Assembly (NCBI GenBank): GCA_015058955.1
Contig: SVBJ01000012.1
Location: forward strand, 1 to 55,947
Length of the DNA stretch: 55,947 nt
Direction of reading: 5' to 3'
Source: Erysipelotrichaceae bacterium
Lineage (GTDB): Bacteria; Bacillota_I; Bacilli_A; Erysipelotrichales; Erysipelotrichaceae
Positions 22,876 to 31,387 of the stretch are shown piece by piece (the stretch's first letter is position 1; every line of letters begins with the position of its first letter). A program made the position numbers and the translations under genes. Under the pieces are notes generated by a model. It worked only from the letters and a program-made list of their open reading frames with translations. It had not been told where the DNA came from and searched no databases.

Positions 22876-23892
22876 TTATTTCGTTGACTGACGGATGATA
22901 AGTTCCGGTTCCATTTCGTGGAACTGGGGCTGCGGCAAAGTGCCGTATTTGCGTTTGTATTCGATCTGTCTGATCAGGGCACGGCAGGCCGTGCGTCCGC
23001 CTTCATATGGCTGCTGGGACACTGTTGTAAGTGGAGGCTGGATCAGGGCGGAAACATCGATGTTGTCGAAACCGATGACACCAACGTCTTCAGGTATCCT
23101 GTAGCCTTTCTGATGCAGGGCTCTGATGACATATAAGGCCTTGCCATCAGAGGTACAGAAGATGGAGTCAAACTGGAGTCCTGAATCGATCAGGTCAATG
23201 GTTTTCTGATAGAAATCACGGTTATGCTTTTCAAAGTGCATTACCAGTCGTTCATCAAATTCGACGCCATGATCTTCCAGCGCCCGGCGGTAGCCTCGGT
23301 ATCTTTCCTGGGAATACATGATGCTTTCATCACCAAGAGCCAGGGCAACCTTACGGTAGCCGCGCTCAATCAGATAATTGCAGATCAGTCGGGATGCACG
23401 GAAGTTGTCAATGGAGCATATTTCAAAATTACCAACATCTTCTTTGTTATAGCGGGCACAGAGAACTACCGGAACACCGCTGTTTTTCACGCTGGTCAGA
23501 TAGGTATGCCTTCCGGTTATCGCACAGGAAATAAAGCCGTCGATCATTAACGACTGCATTTTGTCGATGTAATTCTTTTCAATGGCCGGATCTTCGGAAG
23601 TATTACAAAGTACGACGGTATAGCCGTTTTCCCTGGCTTCATCTTCCACGCCCTGAGTTATCGGGGCATAAGCCGGATTCTGAATGTTAGGCAGTAACAG
23701 ACAGATGGCCTTGGTTGACTTGACCTTCAGACTCTTGGCAATGCTGTTGGGACGGTAGTCAGTTTCCTTTATGATATTGAGGACTTTCTGACGGGTCCGC
23801 TCGGTAATGCATTCACGTTCGTTCAGGACGCGGCTTACCGTACTGGGAGATACTCCGGCCAGTCTGGCGATTTCCTTTATTTTCAGCGGCAT
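22876..23892 (-). CDS. LacI family transcriptional regulator
   Basis: The 338-residue protein has the LacI DNA-binding helix-turn-helix and hinge helix (IKEIARLAGVSPSTVSRVLN at 4-23, then DYRPNSIAKSLK) and a periplasmic-binding-protein-like effector domain ending PLTTVSQQPYEGG. AAGGAG lies 8-9 nt upstream of the ATG. It is divergent from a PTS/aldolase operon whose leader contains a perfect LacI-type palindrome, so it is very likely the local repressor. The effector is presumably the PTS substrate or its phosphate. Confidence 0.93.
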   Translation of the reverse strand: MPLKIKEIARLAGVSPSTVSRVLNERECITERTRQKVLNIIKETDYRPNSIAKSLKVKSTKAICLLLPNIQNPAYAPITQGVEDEARENGYTVVLCNTSEDPAIEKNYIDKMQSLMIDGFISCAITGRHTYLTSVKNSGVPVVLCARYNKEDVGNFEICSIDNFRASRLICNYLIERGYRKVALALGDESIMYSQERYRGYRRALEDHGVEFDERLVMHFEKHNRDFYQKTIDLIDSGLQFDSIFCTSDGKALYVIRALHQKGYRIPEDVGVIGFDNIDVSALIQPPLTTVSQQPYEGGRTACRALIRQIEYKRKYGTLPQPQFHEMEPELIIRQSTK

Positions 23893-23989
23893 TTATGTTT
23901 CTCCTTGTAAACAATTATATACCAATAAGCACAGCAGGGGAATTACCCAAAAACTGACAATGTGTTAAGAAAAAGTGTTTCGTAAATAA

Positions 23990-24020
23990 TTGATGACAGC
24001 GTTTTCAATTATGCTATAAT
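23990..24020 (+). promoter_or_regulatory. Promoter of the PTS-aldolase operon
   Basis: TATAAT at 24015-24020 with TTGATG 19 nt upstream; the long spacer suggests a modest promoter. The spacer carries a cre-like site and the leader carries a LacI-type palindrome. Confidence 0.55.
23994..24007. promoter_or_regulatory. cre-like site (CcpA operator)
   Basis: TGACAGCGTTTTCA fits the degenerate cre consensus TGWNANCGNTNWCA at every fixed position. It lies between the -35 and -10 boxes of the PTS operon, a position where CcpA would block RNA polymerase. Confidence 0.6.
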
Positions 24021-24078
24021 GATTTCAGATAACGAGCATAAGATAATTAATCAAAGTAATGATTTTATATTTTGGAAA

Positions 24079-24100
24079 TTCATGAAATCGATTTCATGAA
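24079..24100. promoter_or_regulatory. LacI-type operator palindrome
   Basis: A perfect 22-bp palindrome with arms TTCATGAAATC and GATTTCATGAA meeting at a central CG, the hallmark of LacI-family operators. It lies 59 nt after the -10 box and 18 nt before the first PTS gene, so a bound repressor would act as a roadblock. Confidence 0.8.
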
Positions 24101-24117
24101 ATGGAAAGGGGAAAAAC

Positions 24118-24585
24118 ATGATATTTGACAAGAAAATCGCAATTTTCAACGGACATGCTGAAAGCTGCAAGGATGCTCTGAGAATCCTCTCGGAGAAATT
24201 CGTGGAAGCCGGTGTCGTTGAGGATAATTTCCTGGAAGGACTGCTCAAGAGAGAAGCAGTATTCCCGACAGGACTATTGCTGGATGACAGAGATTTCGGT
24301 GTAGCCATTCCGCACACAGATCCTGAGTATGTCAGAACTACTCAGCTGGGATTCATGACACTTGATGAACCGGTTACTTTCCGTTTCATGGCTGATCCGG
24401 AAACTGAAGTACCGGTAAGGATCATCTTCATGATGGCCATCAAGGAAGCTCACGGTCAGGTCGAAATGCTGTCAAAGCTGATGGAGATCTTCGCCGACAG
24501 CACCATGGTTGACCGCTTCCGGGCAGTCGACAACATTGACGACTTTCTGGCCATCGTTTCTGAACTCGGACTTGATCAGTTTTAG
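24118..24585 (+). CDS. PTS sugar transporter subunit IIA (GatA/fructose type)
   Basis: The 155-residue cytosolic protein is a PTS EIIA of the mannitol/fructose superfamily. The phosphoryl-accepting histidine is H66 in GVAIPHTD. The nearby MMAIKEAHGQVEMLSKLMEIF helix is typical of the GatA branch. It accepts phosphate from HPr and passes it to the IIB encoded downstream. Its leader holds the operator palindrome; AAAGGGG is the ribosome site. Confidence 0.92.
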   Translation: MIFDKKIAIFNGHAESCKDALRILSEKFVEAGVVEDNFLEGLLKREAVFPTGLLLDDRDFGVAIPHTDPEYVRTTQLGFMTLDEPVTFRFMADPETEVPVRIIFMMAIKEAHGQVEMLSKLMEIFADSTMVDRFRAVDNIDDFLAIVSELGLDQF

Positions 24586-24611
24586 AAGAATAACAGGGGG
24601 ATATAAATAGA

Positions 24612-25463
24612 ATGTTAGTTACAACAAAGGAAATGTTCGCCAAGTCAAGAGAGAATGGCTATGCCATCGTCGCTCCTGATTTCTGGGATTCAAACTCATG
24701 CAAGGCATATGTTGAAACCGCTGAAGAACTGGGTGTTCCGGTAATTCTGAGTTTCGCACAGGCTCATGATGACATGCTGTCAATTGAAGAAGCCTACACA
24801 CTGGCCAAGTATTATGGCGAAAAGGCCAGTGTACCTGTTGCCATTCACCTGGACCACGGTCTGGATGTAGAGACGGTCAAGAAGGCTGTAGACATCGGCT
24901 ATACCTCTGTAATGATCGATGCTTCTGCCCAGCCATATGAAGTCAACGTAGCCAGGACAAAGGAAGTCTGCGATTACGCTCATGCCCATGGTGTGGTAGT
25001 AGAAGCAGAACTGGGACATGTCGGCTCCGGTGATGTCATTACTTCTGAAAACAAGGAAGCCTTACGGGATGACCACAGCATCTATACTGATGTTGAAATG
25101 GCCAAAAAGTTCGTTGAGGAAACCGGTGTTGACTCACTGGCTGTCTCAATCGGAACCTCTCATGGTCTCTACAAGGGCACTCCGGTAATCGATTTTGACA
25201 GACTGCATGACCTGAGAGCAGCTCTCAGTATTCCACTGGTACTGCATGGCGGTTCCGGTTCCGGTGATGACAACCTGGAAAGATGCGCTACAGAAGGCAT
25301 TTCCAAGATCAATGTATTCACCGACTTCACCGTTGCAGCCATTAATGCAACCAAAGATGAGAAATACGTTAACTGGTACAAGCTGCTGAAGGATTCCAAT
25401 GCAGCAATCAGGGAAAAGCTGAAATTCTATTTCCGTCTGTTCCATACCGGACAGGAGAAGTAA
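24612..25463 (+). CDS. Class II fructose/tagatose-bisphosphate-type aldolase
   Basis: This 283-residue zinc aldolase has HLDHG with the base D81 and Zn ligand H82, EAELGHVG, a second Zn ligand H184 in GTSHG and the third H212 in LHGGSGSGD. The family splits ketose (bis)phosphates to dihydroxyacetone phosphate and an aldehyde. The N-terminal APDFWDSNSCKAYVETA differs from standard fructose-bisphosphate aldolase, suggesting another substrate, for example a ketose 1-phosphate or tagatose 1,6-bisphosphate. It follows the IIA gene by 26 nt. Confidence 0.9.
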   Translation: MLVTTKEMFAKSRENGYAIVAPDFWDSNSCKAYVETAEELGVPVILSFAQAHDDMLSIEEAYTLAKYYGEKASVPVAIHLDHGLDVETVKKAVDIGYTSVMIDASAQPYEVNVARTKEVCDYAHAHGVVVEAELGHVGSGDVITSENKEALRDDHSIYTDVEMAKKFVEETGVDSLAVSIGTSHGLYKGTPVIDFDRLHDLRAALSIPLVLHGGSGSGDDNLERCATEGISKINVFTDFTVAAINATKDEKYVNWYKLLKDSNAAIREKLKFYFRLFHTGQEK

Positions 25464-25832
25464 ATGCTGTCCAAGGTAAACCACATCGCCCTGATCGTTT
25501 CCGGAGAACCGACGATCGATTTCTATAAAAAACTCGGATTCGTCGAATTATCCCGAAAGTTCAGACCTGAAAAAAACGACCATCTGATAATGCTGTCGGA
25601 CAGCAATTCCACTCTGGAAGTCTTCCTGAATGATCATGCTCCGAAAAGGCTGTGTGCACCGGAAGCCTACGGCTGCCGTCATATCGCCTTCGAAACACCT
25701 GATCTGGACATGATCCTGGAAACCCTGAAAGACTATCCGCAGCAGAACGTCCGCTATAATGAAAGCGGCGCTAGATTTGTATTTGTGACTGATCCTGACG
25801 GTCAGCCCGTAGAATTCATGGAGGTTAAGTAA
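25464..25832 (+). CDS. VOC family (glyoxalase-like) protein
   Basis: The 122-residue single-domain protein starts directly after the aldolase stop and has the beta-alpha-beta-beta-beta fold motifs of the vicinal oxygen chelate family: VNHIALIVSGEPTIDFYKKLGF, CRHIAFETPDLD and FVTDPDGQPVEFMEV. Potential metal ligands are H7, H74 and E118-type residues. Its place inside a sugar operon suggests a role on an aldehyde or sugar-phosphate isomer, but the reaction is not evident. Confidence 0.82.
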   Translation: MLSKVNHIALIVSGEPTIDFYKKLGFVELSRKFRPEKNDHLIMLSDSNSTLEVFLNDHAPKRLCAPEAYGCRHIAFETPDLDMILETLKDYPQQNVRYNESGARFVFVTDPDGQPVEFMEVK

Positions 25833-25834
25833 TC

Positions 25835-26533
25835 ATGAAAAAAGCACAGTTAAGAAGACCATTCTTCGTCTGCAATCCTAAGGCATATCTGTACGGTGAG
25901 GAATCACTCAAACTGGCCAAGAAGTGTGATGAACTGGCTGTCAAGTATGACTTCGATGTCATCTTCACGGCACAGCACGTTGATCTGGCCATGATCGCCA
26001 GGGAATGTCCTCATCTGATCGTTACCGCTCAGGCCATGGAATCATTGAAGCCGGGACGTGGCATGGGACATATCCTGCCTGAAGCATTAAAGGCAGCAGG
26101 CGTAAAAGCCACATTCCTAAATCATGCAGAAAACCCTCTGACCATCAATGAACTGGCAAAGGCCATTGACAGAGCCAATGAACTGGGAATTCTGACAATC
26201 GTCTGCTCAGATGAAGTAGCTGATACCAAGGCCATTGCCTCACTGCATCCTGACTGCATGGTATGTGAGCTGACCAGCCTGATCGGCACCGGTAAGACTG
26301 CTGATGAGTCTTACATGGTTGCCACAAACGAGATCGTCAAGTCAGTATCTCCTGACATCAAAGTACTGCAGGCAGCCGGTATCTCAACCGGTGCCGATGT
26401 ATACAAGGCCATCAAGTCCGGCGCTGATGCAACAGGCGGAACTTCAGGTATCGTATGTGCACCTGATCCGTTTGCCAAGCTGGAAGAGATGTTTGAAGCT
26501 CTGGATAAAGCCAGAACTGATTTCTGTAAGTAA
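25835..26533 (+). CDS. Triosephosphate isomerase-like protein
   Basis: The 232-residue TIM-barrel protein keeps the catalytic set of triosephosphate isomerase: N14 and K16 in CNPKAYL, H97 in LNHAEN and E145 in CELTSLIGTGK, with the phosphate-gripping GTSGIVC near the end. It is shorter than ordinary TpiA (about 250) and resembles isomerases of tetrulose/pentulose phosphate pathways. The operon position beside an aldolase fits either DHAP/GAP interconversion or isomerisation of another phosphorylated sugar. It follows the VOC gene by 2 nt. Confidence 0.82.
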   Translation: MKKAQLRRPFFVCNPKAYLYGEESLKLAKKCDELAVKYDFDVIFTAQHVDLAMIARECPHLIVTAQAMESLKPGRGMGHILPEALKAAGVKATFLNHAENPLTINELAKAIDRANELGILTIVCSDEVADTKAIASLHPDCMVCELTSLIGTGKTADESYMVATNEIVKSVSPDIKVLQAAGISTGADVYKAIKSGADATGGTSGIVCAPDPFAKLEEMFEALDKARTDFCK

Positions 26534-26546
26534 GCAGATCCTATTC
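26529..26546 (+). other. Intercistronic hairpin between the TIM-like gene and IIB
   Basis: AGCAGA/TCTGCT with a 6-nt loop and no T-run. It may stabilise or process the polycistronic message. Confidence 0.4.
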
Positions 26547-26580
26547 TGCTAAGTCATATTCATAAGGAGGAAAGTATATT

Positions 26581-26871
26581 ATGAAGAGAATCTTATTATG
26601 TTGTGGTACAGGTGTTGCTACCAGCACAGTAGTCAACAAGAAACTGGAACGGGAACTCAACAAAAGAGGTTACAAGGGCCAGTTCACCATCACTCAGTGC
26701 AAGGCAGTAGAAGTTCCGGGAAAATCTCCAAACTTTGACTTATGTGTAAGCACTATCGCAAACTCTTACACATGCCATTGCCCGATGATCGTAGCTACAA
26801 ACCTGATTCTGAACAGAAAAGTAGACGAAACATACGACAAGATCTGTGAAGCATTAGGATTTGTAAAGTAA
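26581..26871 (+). CDS. PTS sugar transporter subunit IIB (GatB type)
   Basis: The 96-residue protein has the IIB phosphorylation loop LCCGTGVATSTVV with active-site C8 and is the size of GatB. It would take phosphate from the IIA and give it to the sugar in the IIC channel. TAAGGAGGAAAG upstream is a very strong ribosome site. Confidence 0.92.
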   Translation: MKRILLCCGTGVATSTVVNKKLERELNKRGYKGQFTITQCKAVEVPGKSPNFDLCVSTIANSYTCHCPMIVATNLILNRKVDETYDKICEALGFVK

Positions 26872-26941
26872 TTCTGACTTAATTCCCTGGGGATAGGGGG
26901 ATTAACATATTTGCATACTAAGAAAATAAAAGGAGGTTATT

Positions 26942-28282
26942 ATGCAAGTTATATTGGATATCTTTAACTACATTAGCGGTTTAGGTTCTTCTGTAGTTAT
27001 GCCAATCATCATTGCCTTAATCGGTATCATTATGGGTGCCGGTTTCGGTAAGTCAATCCGTGGTGGCTTGATGGTCGGTGTTGGTCTGTTAGGCTTAGGT
27101 TTAGCTACCGGCTTAATGGGAACAATGGCTGATGCTGTTGCTGCCATGAGCGCACGTTTCGGTCTGACTCTGGGAACAATCGACGTAGGCTGGCCTGCAG
27201 CTGCTGCAATCGCAATGGCTACACAGGTTGGTGCCATGATCATCCCTGTATGTCTGCTGGTTAACGTTGTCATGATCCTGATCGGTGCAACTCAGACAGT
27301 TGACATCGATATCTGGAACTACTGGCATTTTGCTTTCACCGGTTCATTAATCGCTGCTGTTACCGGAAGCTTACTGTTAGGTATGATCGCTGCAATCTGC
27401 AACGAAATCATCATCCTGGTATTAGGCGACATTACTGCACCTGGTCTGGAAACAACATTACAGATGCCTGGTGTATCTCTGCCACATGGCTTTACTGCAG
27501 CTTTCGCACCATTTGCCCTGATTCTTAACTGGGTCATCGAAAAGATTCCTGGACTCAACAAGGTTGACTTCAACTTAGACGGTCTGCAGGACAAGATCGG
27601 TGTATTTGGCGAACCAGTTATCGTTGGCTTCGTATTAGGCTTAGTCATCGCTATCCTCGGTGGCTATGGCTTCAAGGATGCCATGAACTGTGCCGTAACT
27701 CTGGCTGCTACAATGGTTCTGATCCCAAGAATGGCTTCATTACTGATGGAAGGCTTAATGCCTGTATCTGATGCTGCCGGTGAATTCGTAGACAAGCACT
27801 TCTCTGGCAGAGGCAAGATCTATATCGGTCTTGACTCAGCATTAGGTGTTGGTCACCCAATGACAATTTCATTAGGTCTGATCTGCGTTCCTATCCTGGT
27901 ATTATTATCAGTAGTATTACCTGGCAACACTGTATTACCGGCAGTTGACCTGGCTGTATTACCATATGTATTTGTATTAGTACTGCCAATCTGCAAGGGT
28001 AACGGTTTCAGAAGCCTGGTTGTTGGTCTGATCTGCTGCATCTTAGGTCTGTACATTGCTACTGACTTAGCTGCTCCAATCACCAAGGTTGCTTCATCTA
28101 TCGGTTTCGATATGGGTGGTGCAAGCTCAATTTCTTCAATCTGTGACGGTGCTAACCCATTAACATGGGCACTGTTCAAGATTGGTACTCTGCCTCAGGT
28201 TGTAGCAATCGTTGTATTAGTTGCTATCTCATTAGCATGCATCGCATACAACTATCTGAGAATCAGAAAAGAAAACCATTAA
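26942..28282 (+). CDS. PTS galactitol-type permease subunit IIC
   Basis: This 446-residue integral membrane protein is of the GatC family, with about ten hydrophobic segments, an N-terminal GLGSSVVMPIIIALIGIIMGAGFGKS-type stretch and DSALGVGHPMT plus KGNGFRS motifs near the substrate path. It forms the channel of the sugar PTS with the IIA and IIB encoded upstream. Leucine codons shift to TTA compared with its neighbours, perhaps reflecting tuned expression. AAAAGGAGG is a perfect ribosome site. A hairpin at 28308 ends the operon. Confidence 0.92.
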   Translation: MQVILDIFNYISGLGSSVVMPIIIALIGIIMGAGFGKSIRGGLMVGVGLLGLGLATGLMGTMADAVAAMSARFGLTLGTIDVGWPAAAAIAMATQVGAMIIPVCLLVNVVMILIGATQTVDIDIWNYWHFAFTGSLIAAVTGSLLLGMIAAICNEIIILVLGDITAPGLETTLQMPGVSLPHGFTAAFAPFALILNWVIEKIPGLNKVDFNLDGLQDKIGVFGEPVIVGFVLGLVIAILGGYGFKDAMNCAVTLAATMVLIPRMASLLMEGLMPVSDAAGEFVDKHFSGRGKIYIGLDSALGVGHPMTISLGLICVPILVLLSVVLPGNTVLPAVDLAVLPYVFVLVLPICKGNGFRSLVVGLICCILGLYIATDLAAPITKVASSIGFDMGGASSISSICDGANPLTWALFKIGTLPQVVAIVVLVAISLACIAYNYLRIRKENH

Positions 28283-28307
28283 TCTAACCTGATTATTAGG
28301 CTTGAAA

Positions 28308-28334
28308 GAGGGACATGAAAATGTCCCTCCTTCT
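28308..28334 (+). terminator. Terminator of the PTS operon
   Basis: GAGGGACAT/ATGTCCCTC with a GAAA loop. The following tail (CTTCTC) is poor in T, so some read-through into the next gene is likely. Confidence 0.7.
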
Positions 28335-28349
28335 CAGACGGTGAAAAAC

Positions 28350-28841
28350 ATGAACGAAAAGATTTATACTTATGACCCTAAACGCTACGCTGTAAGAATT
28401 ACCGGAATCGGTTATTTTTCCGTGCTCATAATGCTGTACAGCATTTATCAGCTGATAGCAACAGGGAAACTGTATTTCATTGCAGTCATTGTCGTCTGTC
28501 TTTACATCGTCTGGGAATCATTCATCACCCTTGCTAATCCTGACAAGGTTATTATCAGCGATGATGCGATAGCCTTCAAAGTCAAGGACAGGGAAGACAG
28601 GTATCTCTGGAAGGACATCCGAGATTTCCGTGTCAAGGAGTTTATAGACCGTAAACAGGTCTATATCAGAATTAACAAGCAAAACCCAAGTCTTTTTAAG
28701 GGGAGATACTGGGTTTACTGCCGCTATTTCAATGATGCTGATGAACTGTTCATGTTCTTCATAAAGAAGGAAATGGAGATTCATCCTGATACCATCAAGG
28801 CTTATGCCAGAAGAGGTTCAAAGCCAGCTGAAAAGAAATAG
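28350..28841 (+). CDS. Two-helix membrane protein with PH-like domain
   Basis: The 163-residue protein has two membrane helices (about 19-37 and 42-61) and a soluble domain (KVIISDDAIAFKVKDREDRYLWKDI, about 67-150) like PH/YcxB-type beta barrels. It has the same architecture as the protein at 22317-22844, although identity is low. Function unknown. The in-frame ATG at 28302 lies inside the terminator hairpin and would not be a good start; 28350 has only a weak GGTGA site. Partly dependent on read-through. Confidence 0.65.
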   Translation: MNEKIYTYDPKRYAVRITGIGYFSVLIMLYSIYQLIATGKLYFIAVIVVCLYIVWESFITLANPDKVIISDDAIAFKVKDREDRYLWKDIRDFRVKEFIDRKQVYIRINKQNPSLFKGRYWVYCRYFNDADELFMFFIKKEMEIHPDTIKAYARRGSKPAEKK

Positions 28842-28864
28842 CAGATATAACAAGGGGGTTGATT

Positions 28865-29389
28865 ATGGCAGTTTACAAGGAAACCATCACAAACATTCAT
28901 TCCAAAGGTGGATCACCTACATATATTAACATTACCGCAGAAGTAAAGGACATCATTGCACGCAGTGGCATTAAGAATGGCATCGTCTGTGTAATATCTC
29001 CGCATACTACCTGTTCCGTTTTCTTTGAAGAATATGTTCATGATGAAATGCCGAATGGCAAGGAATTCATTCAGCAGGATCTGGACAACTGTCTGGAAAA
29101 AATTATCCCTGACCAGACAAAATGGGGCCAGTATTTCTATCCGGGAGTCAAGCATTTTGAAGAAGTTGAATCCTGGCCTGATTATCTGAGCTACCTGCCT
29201 AGCGGTACCAGAGAAGAGCTGTTCAATGCTGACGCTCATCTCAAGGCTACCATTCTGGGGAACTCAGCTACTTTTGAAGTAGATGAAGGAAAACTGGGCG
29301 TAGGTAAGACCGGTTATGTCTACTTTGTTGACTTTGACAGAACACATCCGCGTAACCGCAGATGCAAAGTCGTCGTCATTGGTGAATAA
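28865..29389 (+). CDS. YjbQ / UPF0047 family protein
   Basis: The 174-residue protein has the family signature ISPHTTCSVFFEE with its conserved His, Thr and Cys, a late GxxQ/VDFDRTHPRNRRCKV stretch and an overall beta-sandwich pattern. Members are annotated as secondary thiamine-phosphate synthases, though the physiological role is unproven. AAGGGGG lies 7-8 nt before the ATG at 28865. An internal insert around DLDNCLEKIIPDQTKWGQYF makes it longer than the ~135-residue typical form. Confidence 0.87.
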   Translation: MAVYKETITNIHSKGGSPTYINITAEVKDIIARSGIKNGIVCVISPHTTCSVFFEEYVHDEMPNGKEFIQQDLDNCLEKIIPDQTKWGQYFYPGVKHFEEVESWPDYLSYLPSGTREELFNADAHLKATILGNSATFEVDEGKLGVGKTGYVYFVDFDRTHPRNRRCKVVVIGE

Positions 29390-29432
29390 CCTTAAGAATA
29401 ACTGAAAGTTCAGCGATGAAATTCACAATATG

Positions 29433-29466
29433 ACCCTCCGCTTTTGTAAGCACATGGAGGGTTTTA
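29433..29466 (+). terminator. Terminator of the yjbQ gene
   Basis: ACCCTCC/GGAGGGT outer stem with an inner GCTT/AAGC stem, followed by TTTTATT. Confidence 0.85.
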
Positions 29467-29517
29467 TTGTGCCTAAATCAGCAGGAAACGGTGTATAATT
29501 ACCGTGAGGATCAAAGG

Positions 29518-30837
29518 ATGAATGAATACTTTCTTAAGGAAATAAAACAGCTTTTCCCTGACGAATACCGGCAGTTTACTGAAAGTTTTTCCAGGGAGAT
29601 GTACAAATCAATCAGAATAAACAGTCTGAAGTGCAGCAAGAAAGAGCTGGAATCAGAAGGTTTTGTGCTGGAAGAAAACACTCCGTTTGATCCGGAATCA
29701 TATTATGTTGTCACTGAGGAGAAACTCGGCAATCATCCTTTTCATAATGCCGGATGTTACTATCTGCAGGAACCAAGTGCTGCTGCCCCGGTAAATGCCC
29801 TTGATATTCAGCCGGGCGACAGGGTAGCCGATCTGTGCGCTGCTCCCGGTGGCAAGAGTACGCAGATACTTAACAGGCTTAAGGGAAGCGGCATTCTCTG
29901 GAGCAATGAGATCATCTGGAAAAGATGTCAGACTCTGTTAGGCAATCTGGAAAGATGGGGCTATTCCAATTATCTGCTTACTTCAATGAATACCAATGAA
30001 ATGGCTGATATGGCTTCAGGATGGTTTGATAAGGTTCTTATTGATGCTCCTTGTTCCGGGGCTTCGATGTTCAAGAAATATCCGGAGAGCATAAATGATT
30101 ATAATGAAGCTGCCGTCAGAGCCTGTCGGAAAAGACAGCTGGAGATCCTGGAAAACGGCTATAGGCTGTTAAGGCAGGAAGGAACTCTTGTCTATTCAAC
30201 ATGTACCTATAATCTGGTTGAAAACGAAGAGACCATCTGGAATTTCCTGCAGCATCATCCGGATGTGGAACTGGTTGATACCGGTTTGAAATGCGGCAGA
30301 AAAGGTCTGGCATATAAAGATCTGAAGTCTGAATATCTGACCAGAATCACACCAATGGATAAAGGGGAAGGACACTTTGTGGCCAGAATGATCAAGCATG
30401 GGGAACAGAAGGAAAAACACATTCCTTCCATGCCGTTTGCCCATAACCGCATGATCGACGACTTTCTGAAGGAATATGGCATTAAGTGCAGCTATTATCT
30501 TAAGGGAAATGAAGCATACTATTGCAATGAACCGATAGATGTCCGTAGTGCCGTCAGACAGGGAGTTCTGCTGGGAACCCTGGAGAAAAACCGCTTTGAA
30601 CCGCATCACCACCTGTTTCTGTGCCCGGAGATCTCACGGCAGTTTAATAACAGCTATCAGATAACAGAAAGGGATGAGCTGATCAGATATCTGAAGGGCG
30701 AATCTCTGGCCGTATCCAGCATGAAAGGATATGTCAGGATCGCTTATAAGGGAAAGACCCTGGGGTTTGCCAAAGGTGATGGACGTCAGCTTAAAAACAG
30801 GCTTCCAAAGGGATTGAGAAATCTCAACGTGTTATAA
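29518..30837 (+). CDS. RsmF/NSUN-type rRNA (cytosine-C5)-methyltransferase
   Basis: The 439-residue protein has an N-terminal RNA-binding region (about 1-80), an SAM-binding fold with DLCAAPGGKS, DAPCSGASMF with one catalytic cysteine and YSTCTYN with the other, and a C-terminal PUA-like part ending in LKNRLPKGLRN. This is the RsmF/YebU layout that makes m5C in 16S rRNA; the Firmicute target is not certain. The frame continues upstream of 29518, but the ATG there has GAGGATCAAAGG and gives MNEYFLKEIKQL. Confidence 0.9.
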   Translation: MNEYFLKEIKQLFPDEYRQFTESFSREMYKSIRINSLKCSKKELESEGFVLEENTPFDPESYYVVTEEKLGNHPFHNAGCYYLQEPSAAAPVNALDIQPGDRVADLCAAPGGKSTQILNRLKGSGILWSNEIIWKRCQTLLGNLERWGYSNYLLTSMNTNEMADMASGWFDKVLIDAPCSGASMFKKYPESINDYNEAAVRACRKRQLEILENGYRLLRQEGTLVYSTCTYNLVENEETIWNFLQHHPDVELVDTGLKCGRKGLAYKDLKSEYLTRITPMDKGEGHFVARMIKHGEQKEKHIPSMPFAHNRMIDDFLKEYGIKCSYYLKGNEAYYCNEPIDVRSAVRQGVLLGTLEKNRFEPHHHLFLCPEISRQFNNSYQITERDELIRYLKGESLAVSSMKGYVRIAYKGKTLGFAKGDGRQLKNRLPKGLRNLNVL

Positions 30838-30858
30838 TTAAATAGGGGGGGGAAGTAT

Positions 30859-31386
30859 ATGAAATCAACTATTGAAGAAATCATAAGCAGAAGAAGCATC
30901 CGTAAATATACTGATGAACCGGTCAGTGAAGAAGATCTCAACATGATCATTGAAGCCGGTCTTTACGCAGCCAGCGGTTCAGGGAAACAACAGGCAATAA
31001 TGCTGGTGGTACAGGATCCTGTCCTGCTGGAAAAACTGGAAAGAATGAATGCGGAAGTGGTCGGCAGAGATCCGGATGCAGTTCACAATTTTTACGGCGC
31101 CAGAACCGTAATAGTGGTACTTGCCCCAAGAAACAATAACAATTCAGTGGCAGACGGTTCACTGGTGATGGGTAATATGATGCTGGCAGCTCATGCCTTA
31201 GGTTTGGGTTCATGTTGGATAAACAGAGCCAGAGAGACTTTTGATACTGATGAAGGTAAAGAGATACTGTCTGATCTGGGCATTGAAGGCGACTACATTG
31301 GCATCGGCAATCTTATTGTCGGTCATATTGCCGGTGAATATCCGGTGGCTGCAGCCAGAAAGGAAAACAGGGTTTTCAGAGTATAA
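30859..31386 (+). CDS. Nitroreductase family protein
   Basis: The 175-residue FMN-dependent protein has the SRRSIRKYTDEPV start that binds the FMN phosphate, ASGSGKQQ, and GLGSCWINRAR near the dimer interface. It belongs to the short NfsA/NfnB-like branch with a dimeric active site and uses NAD(P)H; the natural acceptor is unknown. A G-rich GGGGGGG ribosome site lies 8 nt upstream. It starts 21 nt after the methyltransferase gene and precedes the HAD gene by 1 nt. Confidence 0.9.
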   Translation: MKSTIEEIISRRSIRKYTDEPVSEEDLNMIIEAGLYAASGSGKQQAIMLVVQDPVLLEKLERMNAEVVGRDPDAVHNFYGARTVIVVLAPRNNNNSVADGSLVMGNMMLAAHALGLGSCWINRARETFDTDEGKEILSDLGIEGDYIGIGNLIVGHIAGEYPVAAARKENRVFRV

Positions 31387-31387
31387 C

